DNA of 64,000 nucleotides, from positions 186,001 through 250,000 of the forward strand of contig NZ_CAAHFG010000001.1 in the NCBI RefSeq assembly GCF_900890425.1, in the 5' to 3' direction. Position numbers and translations under genes: made by a program. The notes under the pieces are model-generated. The model ran no database searches. It was not told where the DNA came from and worked only from the letters and a program-made list of their open reading frames with translations. The DNA is from Pontiella desulfatans. GTDB taxonomy: Bacteria > Verrucomicrobiota > Kiritimatiellia > Kiritimatiellales > Pontiellaceae. This document shows, in pieces, positions 19,277 through 25,479 of the stretch; the stretch's first letter is position 1; every line of letters begins with the position of its first letter.

Positions 19277-20641
19277 CGTAGAGGTGCGGATGAGGAGTCG
19301 TTTGACTGCATTAATGGGTACCCTCTAATTCGGGGGTTGTCAAGGTGGGGAGGCAGTCGGGGAACCCGGGTTCCCCGACTGCGGCGGACTCGCCGGTTTT
19401 CTTCATTTTTTCGATCTTGCGACGTCGGCGCTGGATGCGATTGCCCAGCTCGAAAGGGTCGAGCGTTTCGTATTCGCGTTGCAGAGCAGCCTCCTGTTGT
19501 TCGCCAAGGATGCCGCTGACCTTCAGGCGGTCAAAGGGCGTGGCGGGGGCATCGTATTTCTTTTTGTACCGGCTTTTGACGCGAACCTTGCTTTTTAGCT
19601 TGAACGAGGGTTTGAAGAAGTTGTTGAGCCGTTCCCAGTCGCGGTAGAGTGCGTTGAGCTCTCTGATCATGGCCGGGTTGTCGAGCCGGTCGTAGCCGAG
19701 CAACTCGCGCACGTGCGTCCAGTTCTTTTGTTCGACATGGGCGTTGTCGTTCTTGTGGTACGGTCTGCTGCGTGTAAAACAGACGGGCTGTTTGCGTTGC
19801 AGGAAGTAGCGCGTGAGATGGTGGTTGAGGAACTCGCTGCCGTTGTCGCAGTCGAAGCCCAGGATGGCGAAGGGCAGCTTGTTTTCCACGTCGTGGGTTT
19901 GGTTCATCACGCCTTCAGCGCCTTTGTTCCAGACCGCGCGGGTTACCGTCCAGGTGCTTATGATGTCCGTATAGGTGATCGACCAGATGAAGTCCCCGCT
20001 CATCGATCCGCCACAGTGGGCTACTGTGTCGGCTTCGAGATAGCCGGGCCGGTCGATGTCCTCGGTGGAGGTGCGGATTGGGATCTGATTCTTGAGCAGC
20101 GAGCCGGGCTTGGTACCGGTATTGCGCCTTCGCTGGTACTGCGCTTTGAAGGGTTTGAGCACCCGGTCGATGCTTGCCGGGCTGATTCTCAGTAGCTTTT
20201 CACGGCATTCGGTCGATAGCGGTTCGTAATGTTTTTCATAGTGCTTCAGCCAATGTGGCATAGCAGGCTTGAGGCGCTTCCCGCACAGTTGTCCAGAACG
20301 AAGCCACAGAGTTTTGAGGGTCTTGCGCAATTCAGCAGAGTCGTACTCGCCTTTGCGGCCGCGTTTGCCCCTGGAGGGCGTAAACGAGTCGTTGAGCAGC
20401 TTGGTGGCATGCTTGCGATCATAGCCGCATACCGCGCATACTTCATCGAGCAACCGGGTCTTGTAGGCCTTTTCCGCGCGCCTATAGCGGCGTTTTTGTA
20501 CCGCGATGTATTCCATTCTGGTTTCGCAACTCATCTCTTTCATCCTCCCTGTATACAGGGTGTGATTTTTTGTGAGTCAACGAATCCTTTCCGCCCGCAT
20601 CCTATCGGATGCTTCGGTGTCATTTAATTTGAGGCAACTCG
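19251..20641 (-). mobile_element. Insertion sequence copy 1 (1391 bp), inside the flotillin gene
   Basis: The same 1391-bp block occurs at 43461-44851. The ends are imperfect inverted repeats of about 27 bp: left CGCGTTGCCTCAAA then AAATGACACCG, right (reversed) CGAGTTGCCTCAAA then AAATGACACCG. GATT is present directly outside both ends (19247-19250 and 20642-20645), a 4-bp target duplication. Removing the element and one GATT restores an in-frame flotillin gene with a ribosome site. The element carries one transposase gene, oriented like the host operon, and no passenger genes. Confidence 0.92.
19311..20543 (-). CDS. DDE transposase of insertion sequence copy 1 (ISNCY-like)
   Basis: 410 residues. 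An N-terminal helix-turn-helix-like region (about 10-60, KTRLLDEVCAVCGYDRKHAT) is followed by an integrase-type catalytic core. The three acidic residues are visible: D172 in YLEADTVAHCGG, D233 in GFDCDNGSEF and E271 in HVEQKNW. A basic C-terminus follows. The DTVAHCGG / DNGSEF / KNDNAHVEQKNW signature is that of transposases filed under ISNCY or as integrase core proteins; a firm family needs ISfinder. It differs from copy 2 at one residue, N214 here and H214 there. A near-perfect hairpin lies just before the start, at the CTGTATACAG sequence 20549-20558. Confidence 0.92.
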   Translation of the reverse strand: MKEMSCETRMEYIAVQKRRYRRAEKAYKTRLLDEVCAVCGYDRKHATKLLNDSFTPSRGKRGRKGEYDSAELRKTLKTLWLRSGQLCGKRLKPAMPHWLKHYEKHYEPLSTECREKLLRISPASIDRVLKPFKAQYQRRRNTGTKPGSLLKNQIPIRTSTEDIDRPGYLEADTVAHCGGSMSGDFIWSITYTDIISTWTVTRAVWNKGAEGVMNQTHDVENKLPFAILGFDCDNGSEFLNHHLTRYFLQRKQPVCFTRSRPYHKNDNAHVEQKNWTHVRELLGYDRLDNPAMIRELNALYRDWERLNNFFKPSFKLKSKVRVKSRYKKKYDAPATPFDRLKVSGILGEQQEAALQREYETLDPFELGNRIQRRRRKIEKMKKTGESAAVGEPGFPDCLPTLTTPELEGTH

Positions 20642-20665
20642 GATTAATCCGAGTAGTTCCGGCAT
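20642..20665 (-). pseudogene. Severed 5' end of the flotillin gene
   Basis: Reading leftward from 20665, ATG encodes MPELLGLI and then runs into the insertion sequence. AGGAG sits 7 bases before the ATG. Joined to the sequence at 19246 it continues as IIGVVALLVLGLL, exactly the flotillin membrane segment, with the frame preserved. Transcripts entering here now make only an 8-residue stub plus IS sequence. Confidence 0.85.
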
Positions 20666-20699
20666 GGTTTTTCTCCTGGTTGGTTTTTAAGTACGTTGG

Positions 20700-21365
20700 T
20701 TAGTTGCTGGTAAATGCTTCGACGGTAAAGATGCCTTGCCCGGTTTCGCTGGTGATGACGACGGTTTGACCCTTGGCGATTTCGGTGTCGCCCTCGGTGC
20801 GGGCATTGAGCGTGAGCGGTGCGCCATCGGTCTTGATTCCGATCTGCCCGAAGCTGCTGCTGACGGTGGACGAGACCACTACGGCGCGCTGGCCGATGAG
20901 CGACTTTCGCGTGGTGTTCTTTGGCGCCATGGCCTCGAAAACCTTCTTGAGAGGTGCCGTGGCAAACTTGGCGGTGTACATGCCGGCAATCAGGTTCGGG
21001 ATCACGAAGATCAGCCCGAACACGAAATGCCGGCCGGGGTTGAGATAGTAGGTCTCGAGTATGGACAGGATCCAGCAGGTGAAGATCAGGAAGCTGAGCC
21101 AGACCGTCACGGGAACCGCTCCAATGTTGAAGTAGAGCATCATTCCATTCAGGGCGCCGCCGGACTGCACATCCACGTCCCCATCGGCTTCCAGGTCGAG
21201 GTCCGCATCGGGTTCGATGTCGAAATCCAGTTGCAGGATGTCGATGTCCAGCGCGCCGATGATCACGCTGACCCAGTAGAGCAGCATCACGGCAAAGAGC
21301 AGGGTGATCGGCAGGTTGATGCCGGCCAGCGCAATCTGAATGAGTTCCTTGAGTTCAGCCGTCAT
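20700..21365 (-). CDS. YqiJ-like membrane protein with C-terminal OB-fold
   Basis: 221 residues. The first membrane helix is at about 13-37. An acidic loop (DIEPDADLDLEADGDVDVQ) follows, then helices near 88-110 and 120-145. The C-terminal 70 residues (KSLIGQRAVVVSSTVSS, then GQTVVITSETGQGIFTVEAF) form a beta-barrel of the NfeD/OB type. The layout is that of E. coli YqiJ (DUF1449), which is encoded beside the flotillin YqiK. Its original distance to flotillin was 34 bases before the insertion sequence arrived. GGGGAA precedes the ATG. It probably forms a membrane complex with the flotillin. Confidence 0.8.
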   Translation of the reverse strand: MTAELKELIQIALAGINLPITLLFAVMLLYWVSVIIGALDIDILQLDFDIEPDADLDLEADGDVDVQSGGALNGMMLYFNIGAVPVTVWLSFLIFTCWILSILETYYLNPGRHFVFGLIFVIPNLIAGMYTAKFATAPLKKVFEAMAPKNTTRKSLIGQRAVVVSSTVSSSFGQIGIKTDGAPLTLNARTEGDTEIAKGQTVVITSETGQGIFTVEAFTSN

Positions 21366-21395
21366 GATTATTCCCCATATTGGATTTTGTTAAAT

Positions 21396-21510
21396 GAAGA
21401 ATTAAGATTTCAGAATGAAGAATGGCGGAACTCAGGCGGCGTTGGCCTTTTTCAAAACAGGGCTGTCGCAGACCTATAATTCTACATTCTGAAATCTTCA
21501 TTCTTAATTC
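21396..21510. repeat. Imperfect long inverted repeat between PspA-like gene 3 and YqiJ-like gene
   Basis: GAAGAATTAAGATTTCAGAA (from 21396) is complementary, with a gap, to the stretch at about 21479-21510 (TTCTGAAATCTTCATTC, then TTAATTC). The right arm overlaps the stop codon of the upstream gene. The middle (21421-21478) is less structured and no gene is seen in it. Confidence 0.6.
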
Positions 21511-22142
21511 CCGGTTTTGATTTGGTTCAGGCGTTTTTCTATCTCGTCGTTTTTTTCGAGTTCGAACAGGCGTTCGTCGAGCGAGCGTTTGCGTAGGTTC
21601 TGGTTTACTTCGCGGTTGGCTTCGGCCTCGGCCTCTTCGGTCAGCACGCGTTCCTCCATCTCCGCGACTTTCTTCAGCAAGGGTTCGGTGCGATCCGGGG
21701 ATAGAGCCGGTTCGGGACGGGTTTTTAGCTGCACTTCTTTTTCTTTGACCAGGGCAATCTGTGCCTTCAACGCGTTGCCGCGTTCGCGGACGTCGTCCAG
21801 GATCTTTTGCGCCTGTTCAACCTGCTCGCGTTGGCGGGGGACAACCTGTTCCACCTTGAGTTGTTCGCGCAACGCCTCGCGCGCCGTCTCCTCTTCGCCT
21901 TTTTTCAGGGCAAGTTCCGCGCCGCGCTCCAAGCGGAGGGCGCGGCCCATGGTTTCCTCCAGCCGTCGCTGGGCGGCCCGCACGGCGGTTAGCGATTTCG
22001 CCTCGGCGTTGCGCAAGGCCTGTTGTTGGCTTTGCAGCTCGTTCAGCAGTTGCGGTATCATCTCTTCCGGGCGCTCGGCCTCATCGAGAAACGCCTTTAC
22101 CTTTCCCGTGCTGATATCCTTGAGTCGTGAAAGTAAGCCCAT
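21504..22142 (-). CDS. PspA/IM30-like protein 3
   Basis: 212 residues, almost entirely charged coiled coil. The start MGLLSRLKDISTGKVKAFLDEAERPEEMIPQ is characteristic of PspA/IM30: an amphipathic membrane-binding helix, then the first long helix with a Pro near EEMIPQL. The charged C-terminus is LEKNDEIEKRLNQIK. PspA proteins polymerise on the inner membrane and limit proton leakage. The start at 22142 was preferred to an in-frame ATG at 22154 because the PspA helix begins there. It is the third PspA-type gene of the operon and most similar in start to PspA itself. Confidence 0.85.
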   Translation of the reverse strand: MGLLSRLKDISTGKVKAFLDEAERPEEMIPQLLNELQSQQQALRNAEAKSLTAVRAAQRRLEETMGRALRLERGAELALKKGEEETAREALREQLKVEQVVPRQREQVEQAQKILDDVRERGNALKAQIALVKEKEVQLKTRPEPALSPDRTEPLLKKVAEMEERVLTEEAEAEANREVNQNLRKRSLDERLFELEKNDEIEKRLNQIKTGN

Positions 22143-22177
22143 TTTACATCCCAACTTCTGTGCAGGTGTTTTTCATT

Positions 22178-22264
22178 AACCGCGAAAGAACGCAAGGAAC
22201 GCAAAGGAATCTAACCAGAGTAGTTCGATTCCTGATTTTGCGTTCTCTGCGTTCCTTCGCGGTT
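22178..22264. repeat. Long imperfect hairpin between PspA-like genes 2 and 3
   Basis: The left arm begins AACCGCGAAAGAACGC (22178) and includes AAGGAACGCAAAGGAATC. The right arm includes GATTCCTGATTTTGCG and ends GTTCCTTCGCGGTT (22264). Nearly the entire gap is paired. The CGAAAGAACGCAAGGAACGC type resembles the hairpin at 22962-23027. Confidence 0.75.
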
Positions 22265-22288
22265 TCAATCTTCTGCTGCATGGGTACG

Positions 22289-22942
22289 TTAGTTCCGTTG
22301 TTGTTTAAGGCGGCTAAGTTCCTGCTCGATTTCGTCTTCTTCGATTAATTTATCCAGCCGGCTATCCACCGAGTCGCGCTCGGCTTCGGCGATTTCGTTT
22401 CCGGCTTCCTTTTGCAGCGTGGCCTCTTCGGCATCGGCGCTGGTGGCGAAGTCGCGCGCCTGTCCAATGGTCGTTTCGCTCAGGTTGACCTGGTCGATGG
22501 CATCGGCGGCGCGGTCGCGCAACTGCAACTCCAGCTTCTTGCGCTCGATTTCCAGCACTTGCGCCTTCATCGCGGCAACACGTCCCTTTAATTCAAGCAG
22601 TCGTTTGTTGCTGGTTTCCACCCGTTCGCCAAGCACGGCCGCTTCCTTTTGCAACGGCTGGCGTTTCCGGATGAGGGCGCGCGCAAGATCGTCGTCGTTT
22701 GCCGCCAGGGCGGTTTCGAGCTGTTGGCCCACCGCTTCGATTTGCCCCGCCGCATGCTGATGCTCCTCCGTGAGATGCAAGTGGGCGACGGTGAATGCGG
22801 CAAGCGCATCGGTGGCTTCCTCAACTCCGGAACGAGCCTGGGCGAGGGCGCTGTCGATGGTGTCCTTCGATGGTGCTTCATCGTGGAACAGATCAAGAAA
22901 GGTTTCCTTGAAGACGTTCTTGAGTCGGTCTTTGATGTTCAT
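22289..22942 (-). CDS. PspA/IM30-like protein 2 (divergent)
   Basis: 217 residues, helical throughout, with long heptad stretches from about 25 to 215 and the C-terminal DKLIEEDEIEQELSRLKQQ. Compared with its two neighbours it has a different N-terminal helix (MNIKDRLKNVFKETFLDLFHDE) and lacks the Pro-containing MxPQ motif. It is thus a diverged PspA/Snf7-like paralogue. The shared C-terminal DEIEQEL pattern ties it to the other two (NDEIEKRL, EQEVDKRF). GGGAG precedes the ATG. It probably co-polymerises with the other PspA-like proteins. Confidence 0.75.
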   Translation of the reverse strand: MNIKDRLKNVFKETFLDLFHDEAPSKDTIDSALAQARSGVEEATDALAAFTVAHLHLTEEHQHAAGQIEAVGQQLETALAANDDDLARALIRKRQPLQKEAAVLGERVETSNKRLLELKGRVAAMKAQVLEIERKKLELQLRDRAADAIDQVNLSETTIGQARDFATSADAEEATLQKEAGNEIAEAERDSVDSRLDKLIEEDEIEQELSRLKQQRN

Positions 22943-22961
22943 TCCATGCTCCCTGGTTTTC

Positions 22962-23027
22962 TAGCCACGAAAGAACGCAAGGAAAACAAAGGATTCGCTC
23001 TGCGGTCTATGCGTTCTTTTGTGGCTA
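22962..23027. repeat. Hairpin between PspA-like genes 1 and 2
   Basis: TAGCCACGAAAGAACGCA (22962-22979) pairs with TGCGTTCTTTTGTGGCTA (23010-23027) with one mismatch. The loop contains a weaker inner pairing. It belongs to the same sequence type as the repeat at 22178-22264. Confidence 0.8.
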
Positions 23028-23033
23028 ATTCAT

Positions 23034-23714
23034 TCAGTCGGACAGTTTGTTTTTCAACTCGGCGAAGCGCTTATCCACTTCCTGCTCCGTTTCGAGTTGC
23101 TCCAGTCGCTGCTTCAGGGCGGCTTCGGTTGCTCCGTTGCCGGCCAGCTCGCGCTCAACCTCCAGCTCGGCTTCGGCCAGTTCAACTTTGTTTTCCAGCC
23201 GCTCGATCGCATCGAGGATGCTGTCGGTCGAGTGGATCGGCGAGCTGACGGTCTCCGTAATCTTTTTCTGGGTCTTGGCCAGCCGGGCGCGGGTCAGGAT
23301 TTCGTCCTGCTTGGCGCGGGTCTCGTCCAGCTTTTCCTTGATCTCGGCGCGGACGGAACGGGCGTTTTCGTAGACCCCTTGGGCCCGATCGCAGGCCTCG
23401 GCCTTTTGCTTCAGCGCCTTTTCCAGGTCGAGCTGCGCCGCAATCGCCTCGCGCGCCGTGCTTTCGTCGCTGTTTTTCAGGGCGAGCTCCGCGCCGGCCT
23501 GCATCCGTTCGACATTCGCCTTGGCGGTGTCGCGGGTTTTTTCGGCCAGCTTGAGCGCCGTGAGCGCCTGGGCCTCGGCTTCCGTGGCTTTGCCCACCTG
23601 CTCCTCCATCTCGCGAACGAGCTGGGGGAACATCGTTTCCGGATCCTCGACCGAGGAGAGGAACGCCTCTATGCGGGCGCTCGAGATACGCATCATGCGT
23701 TTTATCAGGTTCAT
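23034..23714 (-). CDS. PspA/IM30-like protein 1, first gene of the operon
   Basis: 226 residues. The N-terminus MNLIKRMMRISSARIEAFLSSVEDPETMFPQLVREMEEQ is a clear PspA helix 0/1 with the conserved MxPQ-type turn. Long coiled coils follow, with C-terminal LEQLETEQEVDKRFAELK. AGGAAAAGC lies upstream of the ATG. It heads a co-directional run of six genes ending at 12031. The 383-base gap upstream is shared with the divergent sigma-factor gene, so a control signal for both could sit there. Role: membrane integrity under envelope stress, by family. Confidence 0.85.
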   Translation of the reverse strand: MNLIKRMMRISSARIEAFLSSVEDPETMFPQLVREMEEQVGKATEAEAQALTALKLAEKTRDTAKANVERMQAGAELALKNSDESTAREAIAAQLDLEKALKQKAEACDRAQGVYENARSVRAEIKEKLDETRAKQDEILTRARLAKTQKKITETVSSPIHSTDSILDAIERLENKVELAEAELEVERELAGNGATEAALKQRLEQLETEQEVDKRFAELKNKLSD

Positions 23715-24098
23715 TGCTTTTCCTTTCGTTAGCTCCCGGTTCTCCCCGGGATGACCTGCGGTGGGTAACCAACCCTGGCCGCCAATACTACCTGAAACAC
23801 TTTTGAACTATTTGCGTACTGCTTGTCAATGGTTCATCTGTTCCAGACCATGATTTCTTGCTGGTTGATTCAAAAGATAGCGCGCGCAGCAAAACTCTCC
23901 ATTATAATGTCGCATGGCGTTTGTAACCGTTTTCCACCTCTTCGGAACCGGACAATCCCGCACCAGTGCGCCACGCATCTCACGACGGCCGTCGCGAGAT
24001 GCGTTGCGCACTGGTGGTGCGATTTTATGAAGAAACGAAATGATTGTTGATTCGATAATAAGATTTCAGTCGGTGAAACAGTATCTTATTGTGTACGT
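23715..24098. other. Divergent control region between PspA operon and sigma factor gene
   Basis: This 384-base gap has no gene that I can support. Its main content is the palindrome at 23961-24016. A TTGACA sequence reading towards the PspA genes is present near 23822-23827, but no convincing -10 box follows at 17 bases. The AT-rich stretch at 24040-24098 probably holds the sigma-factor promoter. Confidence 0.45.
23961..24016. repeat. 56-bp near-perfect palindrome
   Basis: CACCAGTGCGCCACGCATCT (23961-23980) is mirrored by the end of the element (GATGCGTTGCGCACTGGTG, to 24016). The centre is CGACGGCCGTCG. Only two of 28 pairs mismatch (C/T near position 12 and A/C near position 22). It lies midway between two divergent genes and could be a cruciform-forming repeat or a regulator site. 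Confidence 0.85.
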
Positions 24099-24719
24099 AT
24101 GAAAACGATTGATTCCAACGAATTGCTTTCCGCATACCGAACGCGTTCAAGTCTATTGCTGCGTCTGAAGGAACAGGGCGACGAGGAGACGTGGCGCGAG
24201 TTCTACAATATCTATGGGCGGATGATTTTCGGCTATGCGCTCCGACACGGCTTAAGCCATGCCGAGGCGGAGGATGTGGTGCAGAATGTCTGCGTGAAGC
24301 TGTTCCGGCACATCTTCTCGTTTAACTATTCCACTGAGCTGGGTTCGTTTCGGGGGTGGCTCAAGACCGTCACCAAAAACGCCGTGTTCGACTACCTACG
24401 CCGCCGGTCGCGGCGTGCCGGACTGTTCGAGGGCTACCGCGACCATGCGGCGGTCATGCACGAGGAAAAGCGCGCGGTGGACGACTCCGTTTGGGATGCG
24501 GAGTGGGAGAAGGCCGTACTTGAAGCGGCGCTCCAGCGGGTCTACGGAAGAATCAATGAGCAAAGCCGGAAGGCGTTCCAGCTCTTCGCCGTGGAAAACC
24601 TTTCGGCCGGGGAGGTGGCGGAGCGGCTGGACATGGAGGCCAATGCCGTCTATGCCTGCAAGCACCGCGTCCTGAAATTGGTGCGTGAAGAGGTTGAAAT
24701 CCTGAAGGATGAAATCTAG
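24099..24719 (+). CDS. ECF-type RNA polymerase sigma factor
   Basis: 206 residues. Region 2 (about 28-98) contains WREFYNIYGRMIFGYALRHG, AEAEDVVQNVCVKLF and FRGWLKTVTKNAVFDYLRR. Region 4 (about 145-200) contains RINEQSRKAFQLFAVENLSAGEVAERL followed by the recognition helix VYACKHRVLKLVRE. This pattern (QxV...FRGWL, and NAVYxxKxRVL) is the group found in planctomycetes and relatives together with Ser/Thr kinases. No anti-sigma factor follows; an FHA protein and a kinase do. Activity may therefore be set by phosphorylation, which is inference. Confidence 0.9.
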   Translation: MKTIDSNELLSAYRTRSSLLLRLKEQGDEETWREFYNIYGRMIFGYALRHGLSHAEAEDVVQNVCVKLFRHIFSFNYSTELGSFRGWLKTVTKNAVFDYLRRRSRRAGLFEGYRDHAAVMHEEKRAVDDSVWDAEWEKAVLEAALQRVYGRINEQSRKAFQLFAVENLSAGEVAERLDMEANAVYACKHRVLKLVREEVEILKDEI

Positions 24720-24787
24720 GCGGAACGATGATGGTGCGGAATGGGAATAGTAGACGAGGTAGCAGGATGAACAGGATTTGCATGGAT

Positions 24788-24880
24788 GCGCCGCAAAGCG
24801 GTGCCTTGGAGTGCGGAGACGGTGTCTCCGCTTTTAAACGCGTCGACGTCGTAGGCGCACTCCAGGGCGGCTTTGCCGCA
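24788..24880. repeat. Intergenic inverted repeat upstream of FHA gene
   Basis: GCGCCGCAAAGCGGTGCC with TTGGAGTGCG (from 24788) pairs imperfectly with CGCACTCCAGGGCGG and CTTTGCCGCA (to 24880). Inside it lies the terminator-like hairpin 24813-24835. Such accessory repeats fill most of this gap. Confidence 0.6.
24813..24835 (+). terminator. Terminator-like hairpin after the sigma factor gene
   Basis: GCGGAGAC (24813-24820), GGT loop, GTCTCCGC (24824-24831), then TTTT. A perfect 8-bp GC-rich stem with a short U-tract, about 95 bases after the stop codon. Confidence 0.6.
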
Positions 24881-24903
24881 TTGGTTTCTGGAGGAAGAGG
24901 TTG

Positions 24904-25344
24904 ATGAAAGAAAAAGATCGATCTATGTCGGACACGCATCTGCTGAAGGCCATACAGGCCGGCACCGACGAGACGGGGGCGTTTTTCGCCACCCGCGACT
25001 GGGGCTTCGACCGGTTGAGGGCTTCGGTGGATTCGCGCGGCGATCCGATCGATCGCGACGGGGCAATCGTGCTTGAGGGCGATGGCGCCCCGGTGCTGAG
25101 TATTCCTTTTGCCCGGATGCCCGCCACCATCGGCAGCGGGGAAACCGCGGACTACCGTTTGGAACATGCCGGTATTTCGCGCCTGCATTGCCTTCTTGAG
25201 CCGGTCGGCAGTCTGGTGCGCATCCGCGACAAGGGATCGACCAATGGGGTTTTGCTCAACGGCAAGAAGGTCAAGGTGGAAGAGCTGTGCGATGGCGACG
25301 AACTGCAACTTGGCTCCGCCGTCCTGCGCATCAGGATCGCTTGA
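24904..25344 (+). CDS. FHA-domain protein
   Basis: 146 residues. A variable N-terminal half (1-65) precedes a forkhead-associated domain (about 70-146): TIGSGETADYRLEHAGISRLHC, RDKGSTNGVLLNGKKV, and LCDGDELQLGSAVLRI. The phosphothreonine-binding residues of the family (the GS, SRLH and STNG loops) are all present. Such proteins dock onto phosphothreonine made by Ser/Thr kinases. The kinase lies 135 bases downstream and the ECF sigma factor upstream, so this is a likely adaptor of that kinase. I use the ATG at 24904; a TTG at 24901 is in frame. GGAGGAAGAGG is a good ribosome site. Confidence 0.85.
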   Translation: MKEKDRSMSDTHLLKAIQAGTDETGAFFATRDWGFDRLRASVDSRGDPIDRDGAIVLEGDGAPVLSIPFARMPATIGSGETADYRLEHAGISRLHCLLEPVGSLVRIRDKGSTNGVLLNGKKVKVEELCDGDELQLGSAVLRIRIA

Positions 25345-25479
25345 TTTAGTGGTGTGGAGATTACGGCTCATTGGGTGACGACGGAAATTTGCGCAACGAA
25401 TGAAGGAAAAGCAACGAATCCAAACTGCCGAAACACTCGTTGCAATGATGAATTTAGCACAATTGGTTTGGGGGAATGA

